The notes: a model not told the origin generated them from the letters alone. DNA of 64,000 bases from JAEZDC01 sp036676415 (GCA_036676415.1 JAKFCX010000021.1:124001-188000); one strand, 5' to 3'; shown: positions 34,519 through 43,148, counted from the first letter of the stretch. Made by a program: numbers and translations.

Positions 34519-35933
34519 TAGTCAGGTTGTAAAATTGCTGAGTTTGTACAAACTATTAATCGCTTAGATGCTCGAGTTAATGCAACATATAAGTTTTTAT
34601 GGCATTTAAACTCGTGTGCATTAAGGATGACAACTAAGTCAAATTCTAATCCTTTAGTTAATAAAGTTGTTCCTATACATCTGCCGTAAACTTTGCGACC
34701 TATTCGACGTATATGATTACGCCTATCACACATACATTCGTAAACTGACCTTTTAGTAGAATGGGCATCCTCAAGTGCAGCTATCAACGAGAACAATAAT
34801 TCTTTACGGAAACACTTTACCCCTTCTAGTTTACTGACGAACTTAATTAGTTTGACCATAGTTACCAGTCTCGTTTCTGATTGCAACCCTAAAAAATATG
34901 TTTTCAATTGATCGGAAATAATTTTATCGCTAGCTTGTCTTTTTGAAATCACAGCACTCTCCGAAAACCAAAAACCAATTCGTTTTTTGTTGAAGATCAT
35001 TTGACACATCTTAATGAAATTCTTGTGTATTGTAGAATCACTAGATTCATCGATAGTTTTTGCTATCTTATAAAAGTCTTTATCATCAATAGATTCAATC
35101 AATGACATTGGAGTTTTAAAGACTGACAAGATTTTCATCCGAGGATGTATGTTCGCACTTTGAGGATGTATGAATAAGACATTTGGTTCGCGTAATAATC
35201 CAGATATATATCTGTAATATGATTTAGTAGGGTTATATAAATCGAAAGGATCCGATACTGGAACAGTTTCAATTGCAGAGTAGTGATTTAAATCTATAGG
35301 CATTTTTGAGTCGAGTAGAGCTCGAATCTCTTTCAACGCTTGACCAAGTGAATCATTCTTATCCTTCCATCTCCAAGGATCAACTAATTCATGTCTATTT
35401 GAATGAAACTCTCCCATTTGTTCACTACTCTCCATATCAACCATTCCATCGCCATTGAAGCTAAATATACCCTGTAAGGGATCACCTAAAATTCGTGTTG
35501 GGAGTATTGTACTTAACGCCTCAATGAATGCATGCTGTTTATTTGTGCAATCTTGATATTCATCAACAAATAAGCCGTTGTAACTTGATGTAATAACTTT
35601 CCGAACAGAACTGTGTTTAATTAATTGTGCTGCATTTGTAATCAAGAAATCATAATACTCCTCTGAATCTTGATTAGGGATATTACTGCAAAATGCCTGA
35701 ACATATTTTTGAGCATAACCCATTATTGTTTCGACATGAACTTTGCTCAGCGATAGCCCACATTTACGAATCTTCTCCTTCAGGGATGCAATGCCTGCAT
35801 GGGTATGAGTTAAAAGTAGTTGTTTCCCATCTACATGAGACAACGAATCAACGATATAGTGAGTTTTCCCATATCCGGCGGGAGCAATGAGCATGCTCTT
35901 ATTAGTAGCAGTAAATAATTTATGACTCATCAC
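34515..35933 (-). CDS. UvrD-like helicase of a Gabija-like pair (GajB-like)
   Basis: A 472-residue superfamily 1 helicase. Walker A is APAGYGKTH (17-25), Walker B VDEYQDCT (123-130), motif III GDPLQGIF, and motif VI near the end YVALTRASKRL. It lacks the large 1B and 2B insertions of UvrD/PcrA, as does GajB (about 490 residues). It starts inside the end of the OLD-nuclease gene (14-bp overlap), so the two make one operon. In Gabija, GajB senses or unwinds DNA and activates the GajA nuclease during phage infection. The APAGYGKTH form differs from the textbook GajB (AGAGSGKT), so this may be a divergent branch or a sister system. Confidence 0.75.
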   Translation of the reverse strand: MMSHKLFTATNKSMLIAPAGYGKTHYIVDSLSHVDGKQLLLTHTHAGIASLKEKIRKCGLSLSKVHVETIMGYAQKYVQAFCSNIPNQDSEEYYDFLITNAAQLIKHSSVRKVITSSYNGLFVDEYQDCTNKQHAFIEALSTILPTRILGDPLQGIFSFNGDGMVDMESSEQMGEFHSNRHELVDPWRWKDKNDSLGQALKEIRALLDSKMPIDLNHYSAIETVPVSDPFDLYNPTKSYYRYISGLLREPNVLFIHPQSANIHPRMKILSVFKTPMSLIESIDDKDFYKIAKTIDESSDSTIHKNFIKMCQMIFNKKRIGFWFSESAVISKRQASDKIISDQLKTYFLGLQSETRLVTMVKLIKFVSKLEGVKCFRKELLFSLIAALEDAHSTKRSVYECMCDRRNHIRRIGRKVYGRCIGTTLLTKGLEFDLVVILNAHEFKCHKNLYVALTRASKRLIVCTNSAILQPDY

Positions 35934-37623
35934 TAATCCACTTTGATAACGATGTTATTTGCTCTTTAAATTTGCATTCAGGAAAACTATAAATATTCTC
36001 CAATAAGAATTTCCCTAATCGATAACCTCCTTCAAAAGACTTGAACCAAACTTTTTTTGGTTGGATTGAGGCATTAGCGATAGCCATTCTCAACTCAATT
36101 GAATCTACTGCATCATTTAAGATTTCCGGGCATCCAGCTCCATATTTAGCTTTAATAGAACTCCACATATTAACTTTTATAGTTTCGAGATCATCCCCAC
36201 TATCCTCCTGCTTTAATTCAGCCGCTAAATCCAAGATGCTTTTAAATAATGAAAATGGAAGGTCACGCATTATAGCCATCTCCAAGCAATCTGTATTTGA
36301 CCAGTCGACAATATGAACCTTTGCCTGTCTAAGTGATGGTTTAGCTGTATTTATTGATTCGCTATCGGAATCACAGAATAAGCAAACCGCAAAACCGGCA
36401 GTACAAAAAGTCTTTGTGTAAGAAATTAATTCACTTCCCTTGCCGTCAGTAGGACGCACACCCAGAAAACTCATGCTTTTTTCACCGTTTTGTATTCTGT
36501 ATTCGTTTAACGCACGGCAGATTCCTATTTCGGTTGCACCTTCACAAACAATTATTTTACGTGCAAAAAAAGCTTCCGGATTTCTACGGATTGTTCCTTG
36601 CATGGTTTTATCCAAATTCAGCAGCTTAGATAACTTACGAGAGAGATAAATATTTTCAGCAGAAAGTTCAACAAGAACATCTCTGGAATGTGTCGTGATG
36701 AACACTTGGCCGTGTGCATTATCTTTTAAAGTATTTACCACCTGTTGAATGCGATCTGGCTCTAACCCCTGTTCAATTTCATCAACTAGGACAATCCCTC
36801 CCTGGTCAACAATTGCAGACTGAATAGCTAAGGAGATTAATCTCTTTGATCCTTTCCCCTTTAGTCGAAAAGGAATTTTTTCATCATGCAGGCATACCTT
36901 ACCGTCTTTGATTACAAGATCTTTAAAGTCTATTGTTGTTCCAGTTTTTTCAATATTTACTCCAAACTTAGTAGCAGCATTCTTTACTTTATTGATCGCC
37001 ACGTCGAATCTGCTAAATCCTCCCTCATCTATCTTTACCTTTGCTTCCCGTAAAGCATCGATCATTATTTCCCCATCCTCATCTTCTTCCTGGCCTTCTT
37101 GTTTTAATAAGGTGTAAAGAGGACCGCCTTTAGTCCAAGAGAAATGTCTATCAATATAATCGGATACAAAACAAAGATTAAATTTTGAGCGATCATGCGC
37201 ACTTATGTCTTTGTTGCCGATGTCTCTATTAGTTACAACCTCCCACTTAGGTTCTAAGTGTTTTGATACCTCAAGCCTTATAGTTAATCCTATCTCTTCA
37301 GAGACTTCAGGATCATCATGAACACCATTTTCATCTATCCAACGGATATATAATCCAAACTTATCTTCACGCAACAGTTCTTCAGGTACGTCTTTTAGTG
37401 TGACTTCAATAGAAATTGGATTGGCTGTTTCGCAGTTGTAAAAGTCATTATCAAAAAATGGTAAATTCCAGCTAGGTGACAATACAGCTGATATAGCTTC
37501 AAGAATTGTTGATTTTCCTGAGTCACCCCTTCCTATTAAACAAACAAAATTTGATGGAAACTCTTGATTCAGTTCCTTGATAGAACGGAAGTTCTTAATA
37601 CTTAAATATTGAATCTTGGCCAT
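35920..37623 (-). CDS. OLD-family ATPase-TOPRIM nuclease (GajA-like)
   Basis: A 567-residue protein. N-terminal ABC-type ATPase: Walker A GRGDSGKST (31-39), the split signature region LKGKGSKRLISLA (254-), Walker B IVLVDEIEQGLEPD (277-290) and the His switch FITTHSRD (308-315). The C-terminal TOPRIM nuclease has Glu361 (VCEGATE) and Asp418/Asp420 (LFCDSDSE). This is the GajA/OLD layout and length (GajA is about 580). GajA cuts DNA and is held in check by ATP. It is the first gene of the two-gene operon. Bounded on both sides by copies of a recombinase-XRE module. Confidence 0.88.
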   Translation of the reverse strand: MAKIQYLSIKNFRSIKELNQEFPSNFVCLIGRGDSGKSTILEAISAVLSPSWNLPFFDNDFYNCETANPISIEVTLKDVPEELLREDKFGLYIRWIDENGVHDDPEVSEEIGLTIRLEVSKHLEPKWEVVTNRDIGNKDISAHDRSKFNLCFVSDYIDRHFSWTKGGPLYTLLKQEGQEEDEDGEIMIDALREAKVKIDEGGFSRFDVAINKVKNAATKFGVNIEKTGTTIDFKDLVIKDGKVCLHDEKIPFRLKGKGSKRLISLAIQSAIVDQGGIVLVDEIEQGLEPDRIQQVVNTLKDNAHGQVFITTHSRDVLVELSAENIYLSRKLSKLLNLDKTMQGTIRRNPEAFFARKIIVCEGATEIGICRALNEYRIQNGEKSMSFLGVRPTDGKGSELISYTKTFCTAGFAVCLFCDSDSESINTAKPSLRQAKVHIVDWSNTDCLEMAIMRDLPFSLFKSILDLAAELKQEDSGDDLETIKVNMWSSIKAKYGAGCPEILNDAVDSIELRMAIANASIQPKKVWFKSFEGGYRLGKFLLENIYSFPECKFKEQITSLSKWISDES

Positions 37624-37744
37624 AGGGGGTTGAATAATTATACCTTATTAAAGGTAAAGCTTTCCTAAAGAGGAAACCCTATAGGTGAAAAGGTGCCTAC
37701 ACCATTTCGTACCCAATCCTCAAAAACCTTTGTTTTCAGGACTT

Positions 37745-37887
37745 TTAAGTAGCAGAAAATTGTTATTTCTACTGTGGTGGACTCGAAGACTCAGATAACA
37801 AACAACTCACATATAATAACAGAACCACCCTGGACTGACATAGGAGAAGAAATTATAAGGCTTACAGAGATTATCAACGACACTTAG
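37745..37887 (+). pseudogene. Remnant of a second serine recombinase, C-terminal end
   Basis: From 37774 the frame reads VVDSKTQITNNSHIITEPP, then WTDIGEEIIRLTEIINDT and stop. The intact recombinase ends VVDSKAPKLNSPHITTESF, WKDIGQEIIDLADMISDP. The similarity is gap-poor and ends with the stop in the same place. Nothing of the catalytic domain is left. It is followed by the decayed XRE gene, the same order as at 33.9-34.5 kb. Confidence 0.85.
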
Positions 37888-37929
37888 ATATCCCTTCAAG
37901 TTGAAAGCTTATGGTTCTACAACCTAATC

Positions 37930-37968
37930 TTTCTGTCTTATTAACGCACTAATTAATTTCTACACTAC
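37930..37968 (+). promoter_or_regulatory. Shared promoter module, copy 3 (dead XRE gene)
   Basis: TTTCTGTCTTA, 19 nt, CTACACTAC, 4 bp before the pseudogene's ATG. It is preceded by GGTTCTACAACC (37913-37924), an inverted repeat GGTT..AACC. The module is well kept although the gene is broken. Confidence 0.7.
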
Positions 37969-37972
37969 GGCT

Positions 37973-38203
37973 ATGCAAAGCAAAAAGCCTATTCCAAATA
38001 ACTTAAGGAAATATCGCAAGCTTGCCGGATAAACATAAAAACAAGTTGCAAAAATACTTCAGATAGGAAATCCCGATTGTGTACACCGTTGGGAAAAGGA
38101 AAGAATGTACCTTCTCTCAGTAACTATTGAAACTATGCTTTTGTATAAAAGTTGCGTTCATGAGCAATACACGGAACTTGCCGAATCAATTATTACGAGT
38201 TAA
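37973..38203 (+). pseudogene. XRE-family regulator gene with two in-frame stops
   Basis: The frame MQSKKPIPNNLRKYRKLAG, stop, T, stop, KQVAKILQIGNPDCVHRWEK continues to a stop at 38203. The two TAA codons fall where the sister gene has Leu and Gln (GLTQKQVA). One- or two-base changes explain both (TTA or similar to TAA, CAA to TAA). Otherwise the HTH and the C-terminal LLYKSCVHEQYTELAE are kept, so the loss is recent. Confidence 0.9.
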
Positions 38204-38212
38204 CTCTGTTTG

Positions 38213-39703
38213 CTATAACTCATCTTTTGGCCCTTCAGAGACATTCGCCGATATAATCCTACCTTCGAAAGGAGGATAATTAACTGACACCAACTCTAAC
38301 AACTTGTTTATTAGTTCTATCATATCTCCCGTAACACTCGACATAAGCGGAAGATCATATCCGGGAATTCTATGGAGCCGATGTAGCGGATTGTAGCAGT
38401 TCTGAAAAACCGTCTCTCGCACAGCTGCCCAATTTGCGTGTACAAATGCAGAAGTATAGCTGTAATACTTGTCATAAAGCTCCTTTTCACCAATATACTC
38501 ACACATCTTGGATAGATTCGTAGAGTCCCAATGCCCTAAGTTAATTGGCATAAATTCAACCCACTTATCTTCATTGGCAATTTGACGCATCAGTTCTTTA
38601 TCGACCGTAGATGAACTAAGATTTCCTTCTTCAAATTTTCGATAGACAAGGTTGGCTTGACCGCTACCATAACTTCTATAATCATCCCAAACTCGCGGCT
38701 CATCCATTTGCTTTTTTGTTAGATACGCAAGAGTTGCATATGTTTCAAATAACAATCGAAGCATTACTCTGCCGTTAACAGACACAGAAACTCTATAGAA
38801 AATATTCTCAATGAATATTCCTAAGCCATATAAGGCCAATCCGAATACTCCTTCATGTTTTGAATCAATCGCTGTTGTCGAACTTGTATCAAAAAAAAGT
38901 GTTATAAGGTCTTTTCTAAGTTTTGCGGTTTGTTCAGAATAACTTTTACGGTCTCTTTCAAGTTCTTCTTGAAGGTTTTCATGCTTTTCCTTAAGAGTCT
39001 TAATAAAAACCTGTTCAGGAAAACACGTTGTTTGATAAGCATCCCTCCAGAAATTCACTGACCATTCGGATAAAGGTTTTGAATCAGGATTCACAATCTC
39101 ACTTGCTCTAATTGTCGGACGTACTTTTCTTTGATCGCCTTCATTGGGATAAAGTAAGATTTCTTTAGCCATCTCTTCAGGACAATGCATAATTCCTGCA
39201 ATTATGTTTGCTGCGACCTTTACCCATCTACAATCAGTTGCCTCGTCTGACTGATGTGCAAGGCACATCCGCAATCCCTCACTGATTTTATTCCAGTCCT
39301 GGTTCTCCTCCACCGGGTCTGTAATGCACAGTGCCCATTCTTCAAAACCGGGCAAAGATTTAAATAGCAAAAGGGGTTTCAATACACTCACCAGATCGGC
39401 ACCTTCAAAGTTGAGAATATGATGAATAAACCCAATGCGGTCTGCTCGAGAAAAATTACCAATTCCCGACAAAGTAATATCGTGTAGTTCTTTCTTTCCA
39501 GTAATGAACTTCAAAGAGTGACGAAACGCTTCGAGAGCGACCTCCCGTTCCAAAGTGCCTCGAATCAACACAGCCCACAACATCTCCGGTAATCTATCAT
39601 TCATCCAAGAGGAGTGCGAGGTATTTAATTGAGCAAGTGGAGGGGTAAGTGTCTTTTTCTTCCGTTGGTAATCCCCTAAATTGCTCTCATTTATCTTCTC
39701 CAT
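38213..39703 (-). CDS. DUF5677-domain protein
   Basis: A 496-residue protein. The C-terminal half (about 270-480) has the DUF5677 marks: LRLLFETYATLAYL, WDDYRSYGSGQ and a late YYSYTSAFVHANW. This domain looks HEPN-like (two helical repeats with a conserved Arg/Glu and a late His), but its activity is not established. The N-terminal half (1-250) is helical with no known domain. Being next to a Gabija-like operon and an Mrr gene, a part in phage defence is plausible. No partner gene is adjacent on its strand. Confidence 0.7.
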   Translation of the reverse strand: MEKINESNLGDYQRKKKTLTPPLAQLNTSHSSWMNDRLPEMLWAVLIRGTLEREVALEAFRHSLKFITGKKELHDITLSGIGNFSRADRIGFIHHILNFEGADLVSVLKPLLLFKSLPGFEEWALCITDPVEENQDWNKISEGLRMCLAHQSDEATDCRWVKVAANIIAGIMHCPEEMAKEILLYPNEGDQRKVRPTIRASEIVNPDSKPLSEWSVNFWRDAYQTTCFPEQVFIKTLKEKHENLQEELERDRKSYSEQTAKLRKDLITLFFDTSSTTAIDSKHEGVFGLALYGLGIFIENIFYRVSVSVNGRVMLRLLFETYATLAYLTKKQMDEPRVWDDYRSYGSGQANLVYRKFEEGNLSSSTVDKELMRQIANEDKWVEFMPINLGHWDSTNLSKMCEYIGEKELYDKYYSYTSAFVHANWAAVRETVFQNCYNPLHRLHRIPGYDLPLMSSVTGDMIELINKLLELVSVNYPPFEGRIISANVSEGPKDEL

Positions 39704-40022
39704 ACAGCCAATAATAAGGCTAATATTTTAAAAGCCAAAACTGCTAGTGCTTATAGTGTTTTTAAGAAAATGGGAAATATCCCGATGGTGCGGCATCATG
39801 GAGGATACTGAACCAAACCTATATAAGTGCCATTGCTTTATGCCTGACATAAAATGGTCGTTCTAAGGCCAGGAAATTCTCTGATAAACAATATGATTTC
39901 CGTAAATACTCAATCAAGCCATTTAGGTCTGGAGTTTTCTGAAGGATAGTATAAGTTTATAAACTCATTTTCATACTTTCACAACACACACAGTAAGTTG
40001 ACAGTTTATAAGCACTCCTCTT
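39704..40022. promoter_or_regulatory. Gene-free gap with a palindrome before the Mrr gene
   Basis: No ORF or repeat family is seen in most of this 319-bp stretch. A perfect 12-bp palindrome AGTTTATAAACT lies at 39954-39965, and AGTTTATAAG, most of one copy, recurs at 40003-40012, 49 bp away and 11 bp before the Mrr ATG. These suggest operator sites. Confidence 0.4.
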
Positions 40023-40928
40023 ATGCCCAACAGACAAAAAGATTCAAAGCTAGGCATAGCATTTAATTTGTCATTTGCGGACGACTCTCAGATATTAACT
40101 GCACTAAATACAGGATTTTCGGGTTTTGGAGTTAACATAGATTATCAGAATTTAGAACGCCATTCTGTTACTAGCGAAGGTGTTGTCGATTTAATTATTG
40201 CTGATGAATTCACAAAAGCAGGATATGCCGAACTTATTTCTCATTTTAGAAAATGGGAAAAATTAAAGAATTGTAATTATCTCAGTGCCGAATTTGTAAA
40301 ATATCAGGTTTTGAATAACGATCCGAAACAAAAACCGATTATTCTAAAAGGTGGAGATAACATATTTAATTCGTCATTTTCTAAAAAAGAATTGCAAATT
40401 AAAGACCCTTTACATCCCGAGAATATTTCAGATGATAAGCTTACATCTCTTTTTTACGAATTAGATTCAATTATTACAGATTTTATAAGAGAACCATTAA
40501 AACTAATTAACGTAAAACCCCGTGAATTAGAGCAAATAATGGCTGAAATATATTCAATACATGGACTAGAAGTTGAACTTCTGGCTGGCCCTAAAGATCA
40601 CGGAATAGATATTAAAGCAACAGCAAGAGTTCCAATTGACATGCCTAGAGATCTTGCACAGCATTTTAAAATTGGCATTCAGGTAAAACGCTACAAAAAG
40701 ACAAACAAGATTACTGAATCTCAATTAAGAGATTTTTACGGCTCGCTTATGGCAGATAGATATGACCATGGACATTTTATTACGACGTCTTCACTGACTG
40801 CATCTGCAAAAAAATATGTTGCAGAAAGAAGAAGAATAGGTGATAGAATCACAATAATCGAAGGAGATGATATTCTGGAACTATTAATTAGTTATTGCAA
40901 GCAAAGTTGGATTGCTTTTTGGAAATAA
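40023..40928 (+). CDS. Mrr-like restriction endonuclease
   Basis: A 301-residue protein with a C-terminal PD-(D/E)XK nuclease of the Mrr_cat type (about 160-295): Glu170 (RELEQIMAEIY), Asp196 (KDHGIDIKA), Gln-Val-Lys at 220-222 (IGIQVKRYKK), and a following TTSSLTASAKKYV. Mrr enzymes are type IV and cut DNA with modified bases. The N-terminal 150 residues are not recognised and would be the target-reading part. It stands alone, so a methylase-independent, modification-dependent role fits. Confidence 0.88.
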   Translation: MPNRQKDSKLGIAFNLSFADDSQILTALNTGFSGFGVNIDYQNLERHSVTSEGVVDLIIADEFTKAGYAELISHFRKWEKLKNCNYLSAEFVKYQVLNNDPKQKPIILKGGDNIFNSSFSKKELQIKDPLHPENISDDKLTSLFYELDSIITDFIREPLKLINVKPRELEQIMAEIYSIHGLEVELLAGPKDHGIDIKATARVPIDMPRDLAQHFKIGIQVKRYKKTNKITESQLRDFYGSLMADRYDHGHFITTSSLTASAKKYVAERRRIGDRITIIEGDDILELLISYCKQSWIAFWK

Positions 40929-41008
40929 TCAATATCGACTTTATCTTAATTACTAACATCTCTTCAGGTCGCAAACCGTATATCAGGCTCCATAGATTGC
41001 TTCTATTG

Positions 41009-41347
41009 TTATATTGGAAGAAGAAAACCTGGTCTTTGCTCTACAAATCCGAAATCACTTAGCCTATGATATTCAAATCTTCTGGTCTGCCCCATATTCC
41101 GCCATTCATTTTGTACTAAAAAAGAATTGCCGAGGTAGATTTCATAACTGGGCTTAACATACCGTATTTCTGAAATATGATAAACTCGAAAAACTCTATC
41201 AGCATCCAAGAGATATGGAGCAATATATCTGACTCCTCTACTTTCTAGCTGAGGCTCGCCCAAATTTTCATTAATGTAAATTACTTCTCCTTGAAATAAA
41301 TCTTCCCAGAATTCACTTTTTTCGGGAACTACAATAACATTTGACAT
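41009..41347 (-). CDS. Hypothetical protein in the defence region
   Basis: A 112-residue soluble protein with mixed strands (SNVIVVPEKSEFWEDLFQGE, RVFRVYHISEIRY) and a C-terminal RRFEYHRLSDFGFV. Not recognised. Convergent with the Mrr-like gene (80 bp gap) and on the same strand as the TatD fragment. Possibly a defence accessory. Confidence 0.55.
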   Translation of the reverse strand: MSNVIVVPEKSEFWEDLFQGEVIYINENLGEPQLESRGVRYIAPYLLDADRVFRVYHISEIRYVKPSYEIYLGNSFLVQNEWRNMGQTRRFEYHRLSDFGFVEQRPGFLLPI

Positions 41348-41435
41348 CTTGAATTATTTTATAATTATTTTACGATTGAGGAGATTAGCAAAGCAATTTC
41401 CTTTCGTGTCACCCATTAAATCTACTGATTAGAAA

Positions 41436-41765
41436 CTAAAAGCCTTTTAAAATTTTTGCTATAATCTGTTTAATCTCTTCAGGTAATTTGCCTTTTGCTT
41501 CAGCAATTCCTTTGATTGCTTTATTCAAGGAATCCATTCTATTATTAACCAATTTATCATAAGTGAAGGGTGCATCCGTTTCGGTAAGTAACTTCTCTAA
41601 AGGAATGAATTTAATCATTTCTACACCTTTAATAGTTGATACCATCTTATGATTAATTGAAAAATACAGTCCAGCCTTTAATCCGTTTTTGAGATCCTCA
41701 AGTGTGCCAGTAAACCAATGTAGAATCCCTCGGTTATTAGTACGATCGCAAGGTTCTGCAACTAC
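41436..41765 (-). pseudogene. TatD-family hydrolase fragment (QatD-like)
   Basis: The frame from 41765 reads VVAEPCDRTNNRG, then ILHWFTGTLEDLKNG, YFSINHKMVSTIKG, IPLEKLLTETDAPF and so on to a stop at 41436. These are TatD marks: the metal-binding His of HWFTG and the Glu/Asp of LTETDAPF. A normal TatD has about 260 residues; here only the C-terminal 110 or so remain, with a stop at 41768-41766. An ATG-led 69-codon frame inside it is probably not functional. TatD proteins of this sort occur in the Qat anti-phage system, but no qatABC genes are seen. Confidence 0.8.
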
Positions 41766-41832
41766 CTAATATTACTTAACAGGGACATTTCTTTCACTCA
41801 GTTTTCCACACCATAGGTTTTAAAAACAAATT

Positions 41833-41871
41833 TTTCTGTCTTATTTCTTTATCTCCATATTGATACCCTGA
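41833..41871 (+). promoter_or_regulatory. Shared promoter module, copy 4 (XRE gene at 41876)
   Basis: TTTCTGTCTTA, 19 nt, ATACCCTGA: the second block is weaker than in the other copies. It ends 4 bp before the ATG. Upstream, GGTTTTAAAAAC and TTTTCCACA repeat features of copies 2 and 5. Confidence 0.6.
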
Positions 41872-41875
41872 ATGC

Positions 41876-42181
41876 ATGGGTAAGAGTCGATATCCTAACA
41901 GGTTAAAGAAGTACAGAAGAGTCGTTGATTTGTCGCAGCGTAAAGTTGCAGCAATACTCGGCCTTTATGATAGCGGATGCATTAGTCGATGGGAGAAGGG
42001 AGTATGTCTGCCCGACCTCATAAACACAATCAAACTCTGTCTTCTCTTTAAAGTACTTCCTCATGAACTCTATGATGAGTTATATGAGAAGATACAAATC
42101 GATATGCAACCAAACCTGTTTGCTCATGATGAGCCGATTGATAGTAACAGTAACGAGTATGACCTAACTGAGTTCTTTTAG
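41876..42181 (+). CDS. Small XRE-family regulator
   Basis: A 101-residue protein: HTH LKKYRRVVDLSQRKVAAILG, DSGCISRWEKGVCLPDLINT, then LPHELYDELYEKI and an acidic C-terminal extension of 25 residues. It belongs to the same family as the 34279 protein and the 37973 pseudogene. Its upstream module is the fourth copy. The acidic tail is unique to this copy. Followed after 127 bp by two small genes on the same strand. Confidence 0.85.
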   Translation: MGKSRYPNRLKKYRRVVDLSQRKVAAILGLYDSGCISRWEKGVCLPDLINTIKLCLLFKVLPHELYDELYEKIQIDMQPNLFAHDEPIDSNSNEYDLTEFF

Positions 42182-42308
42182 TTGTTCTTATAATTGAATA
42201 GGTACGTTTTCCACAGCTTTGAAGAGCTGTGGAGTTATATAAATCGAACGATAATCGAATGAATATAAAGATCGAATCGTTAGTTCTTTATCAGAGTAGT
42301 TCCTTAAC

Positions 42309-42545
42309 ATGACTGAATACGATCCACATGAAATAAAGTTGGCGAATGAAATCGCCTCTACACTTAAAGATTGGGATGCTCTTCCCTTATACCTTGGGTA
42401 TACCAGAAAATACCAGGAGTCTTTTCTCCGAAGGTTGCTGGCTAAGGTGATGAGTATCGATGAAAACAAGATAAAACGCTCTCGGGGTGCACTGTTTACC
42501 TTCTTAGTTAATCAACAGCGAAACAATGACAGTACTCGGCATTAG
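42309..42545 (+). CDS. Hypothetical small protein before the RuvC-like gene
   Basis: A 78-residue charged helical protein (LANEIASTLKDWDALPLYLG, SFLRRLLAKVMSI). Not recognised; the layout (a short DNA-element-borne protein with a Trp-Asp core) suggests an element gene. Its end overlaps the RuvC-like gene by 20 bp, so the two are co-translated. Confidence 0.6.
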   Translation: MTEYDPHEIKLANEIASTLKDWDALPLYLGYTRKYQESFLRRLLAKVMSIDENKIKRSRGALFTFLVNQQRNNDSTRH

Positions 42546-42996
42546 TACGAGTTCTCGGGTGCTGGGACTTGCAGTATTAAAAGGTGAGGATCTTCATGAC
42601 TATCGAATCCGACAGTTTCAGGAACGGTGGTCACCGGTTAAGATCGTCAGGCTGCTTTCCAGCATTCAGAGCTTTCTTCAACAGTATTCCATTACCAGCG
42701 TTGCCCTTGCTATCCCTTATGAATATCGCACCTCGAAAGAAAGTACCGCCCTCCTTAGCAAAATCACTTCCTACTGCAAGAAAAAGAATCTTACCCTTAC
42801 AACGTACCGTGTCTCGCCCTTCTATGAAGTATGCAAGACACCGAAGGGAAAGAAGAAAGCAGTGATGCGACAAATGACATTGCAGTATCCTGAATTGAAA
42901 GTTCTCTATCGAAAAGAACTCAGAAACAGCAGACCCTACTATTGCAAAGTGTTTGAAGCGGTTGCAGTTGCGAAACTTGTATCAAACCAATCTTAA
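42526..42996 (+). CDS. RuvC-like RNase H-fold protein with altered catalytic start
   Basis: A 156-residue protein. The opening TVLGISTSSRVLGLAVLKG has the shape of RuvC (LGIDPGSRVTGYGV), a middle block IAIPYEYRTSKES fits the second motif, and the end CKVFEAVAVAKLV fits the third. But the first catalytic Asp is Ser (or lies elsewhere), so Holliday-junction cleavage by the standard route is doubtful. Other RNase H-fold roles, or a non-catalytic DNA-binding role, are possible. It shares an operon with the 78-residue gene. Confidence 0.6.
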   Translation: MTVLGISTSSRVLGLAVLKGEDLHDYRIRQFQERWSPVKIVRLLSSIQSFLQQYSITSVALAIPYEYRTSKESTALLSKITSYCKKKNLTLTTYRVSPFYEVCKTPKGKKKAVMRQMTLQYPELKVLYRKELRNSRPYYCKVFEAVAVAKLVSNQS

Positions 42997-43072
42997 CGTG
43001 TATCACAACAAGACTCTTCGGAGTCTTGTTTGCGTTTTGGGTTTCCACAGTATTAGGCTTTAGAACCTAATC

Positions 43073-43111
43073 TTTCTGTCTTACTAGTTCTTACGTTGAT
43101 TACTACACTGT
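43073..43111 (+). promoter_or_regulatory. Shared promoter module, copy 5 (ardC)
   Basis: TTTCTGTCTTA, 19 nt, CTACACTGT, 38 bp before the ArdC ATG. Just upstream is a perfect inverted repeat ATTAGG, 8 nt, CCTAAT (43053-43072), and before it TTTCCACA. This is the clearest operator-like form of the module. Confidence 0.7.
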
Positions 43112-43148
43112 ACTCAGAACTGTTTTTTCACAATTAAATCAAAACAAC

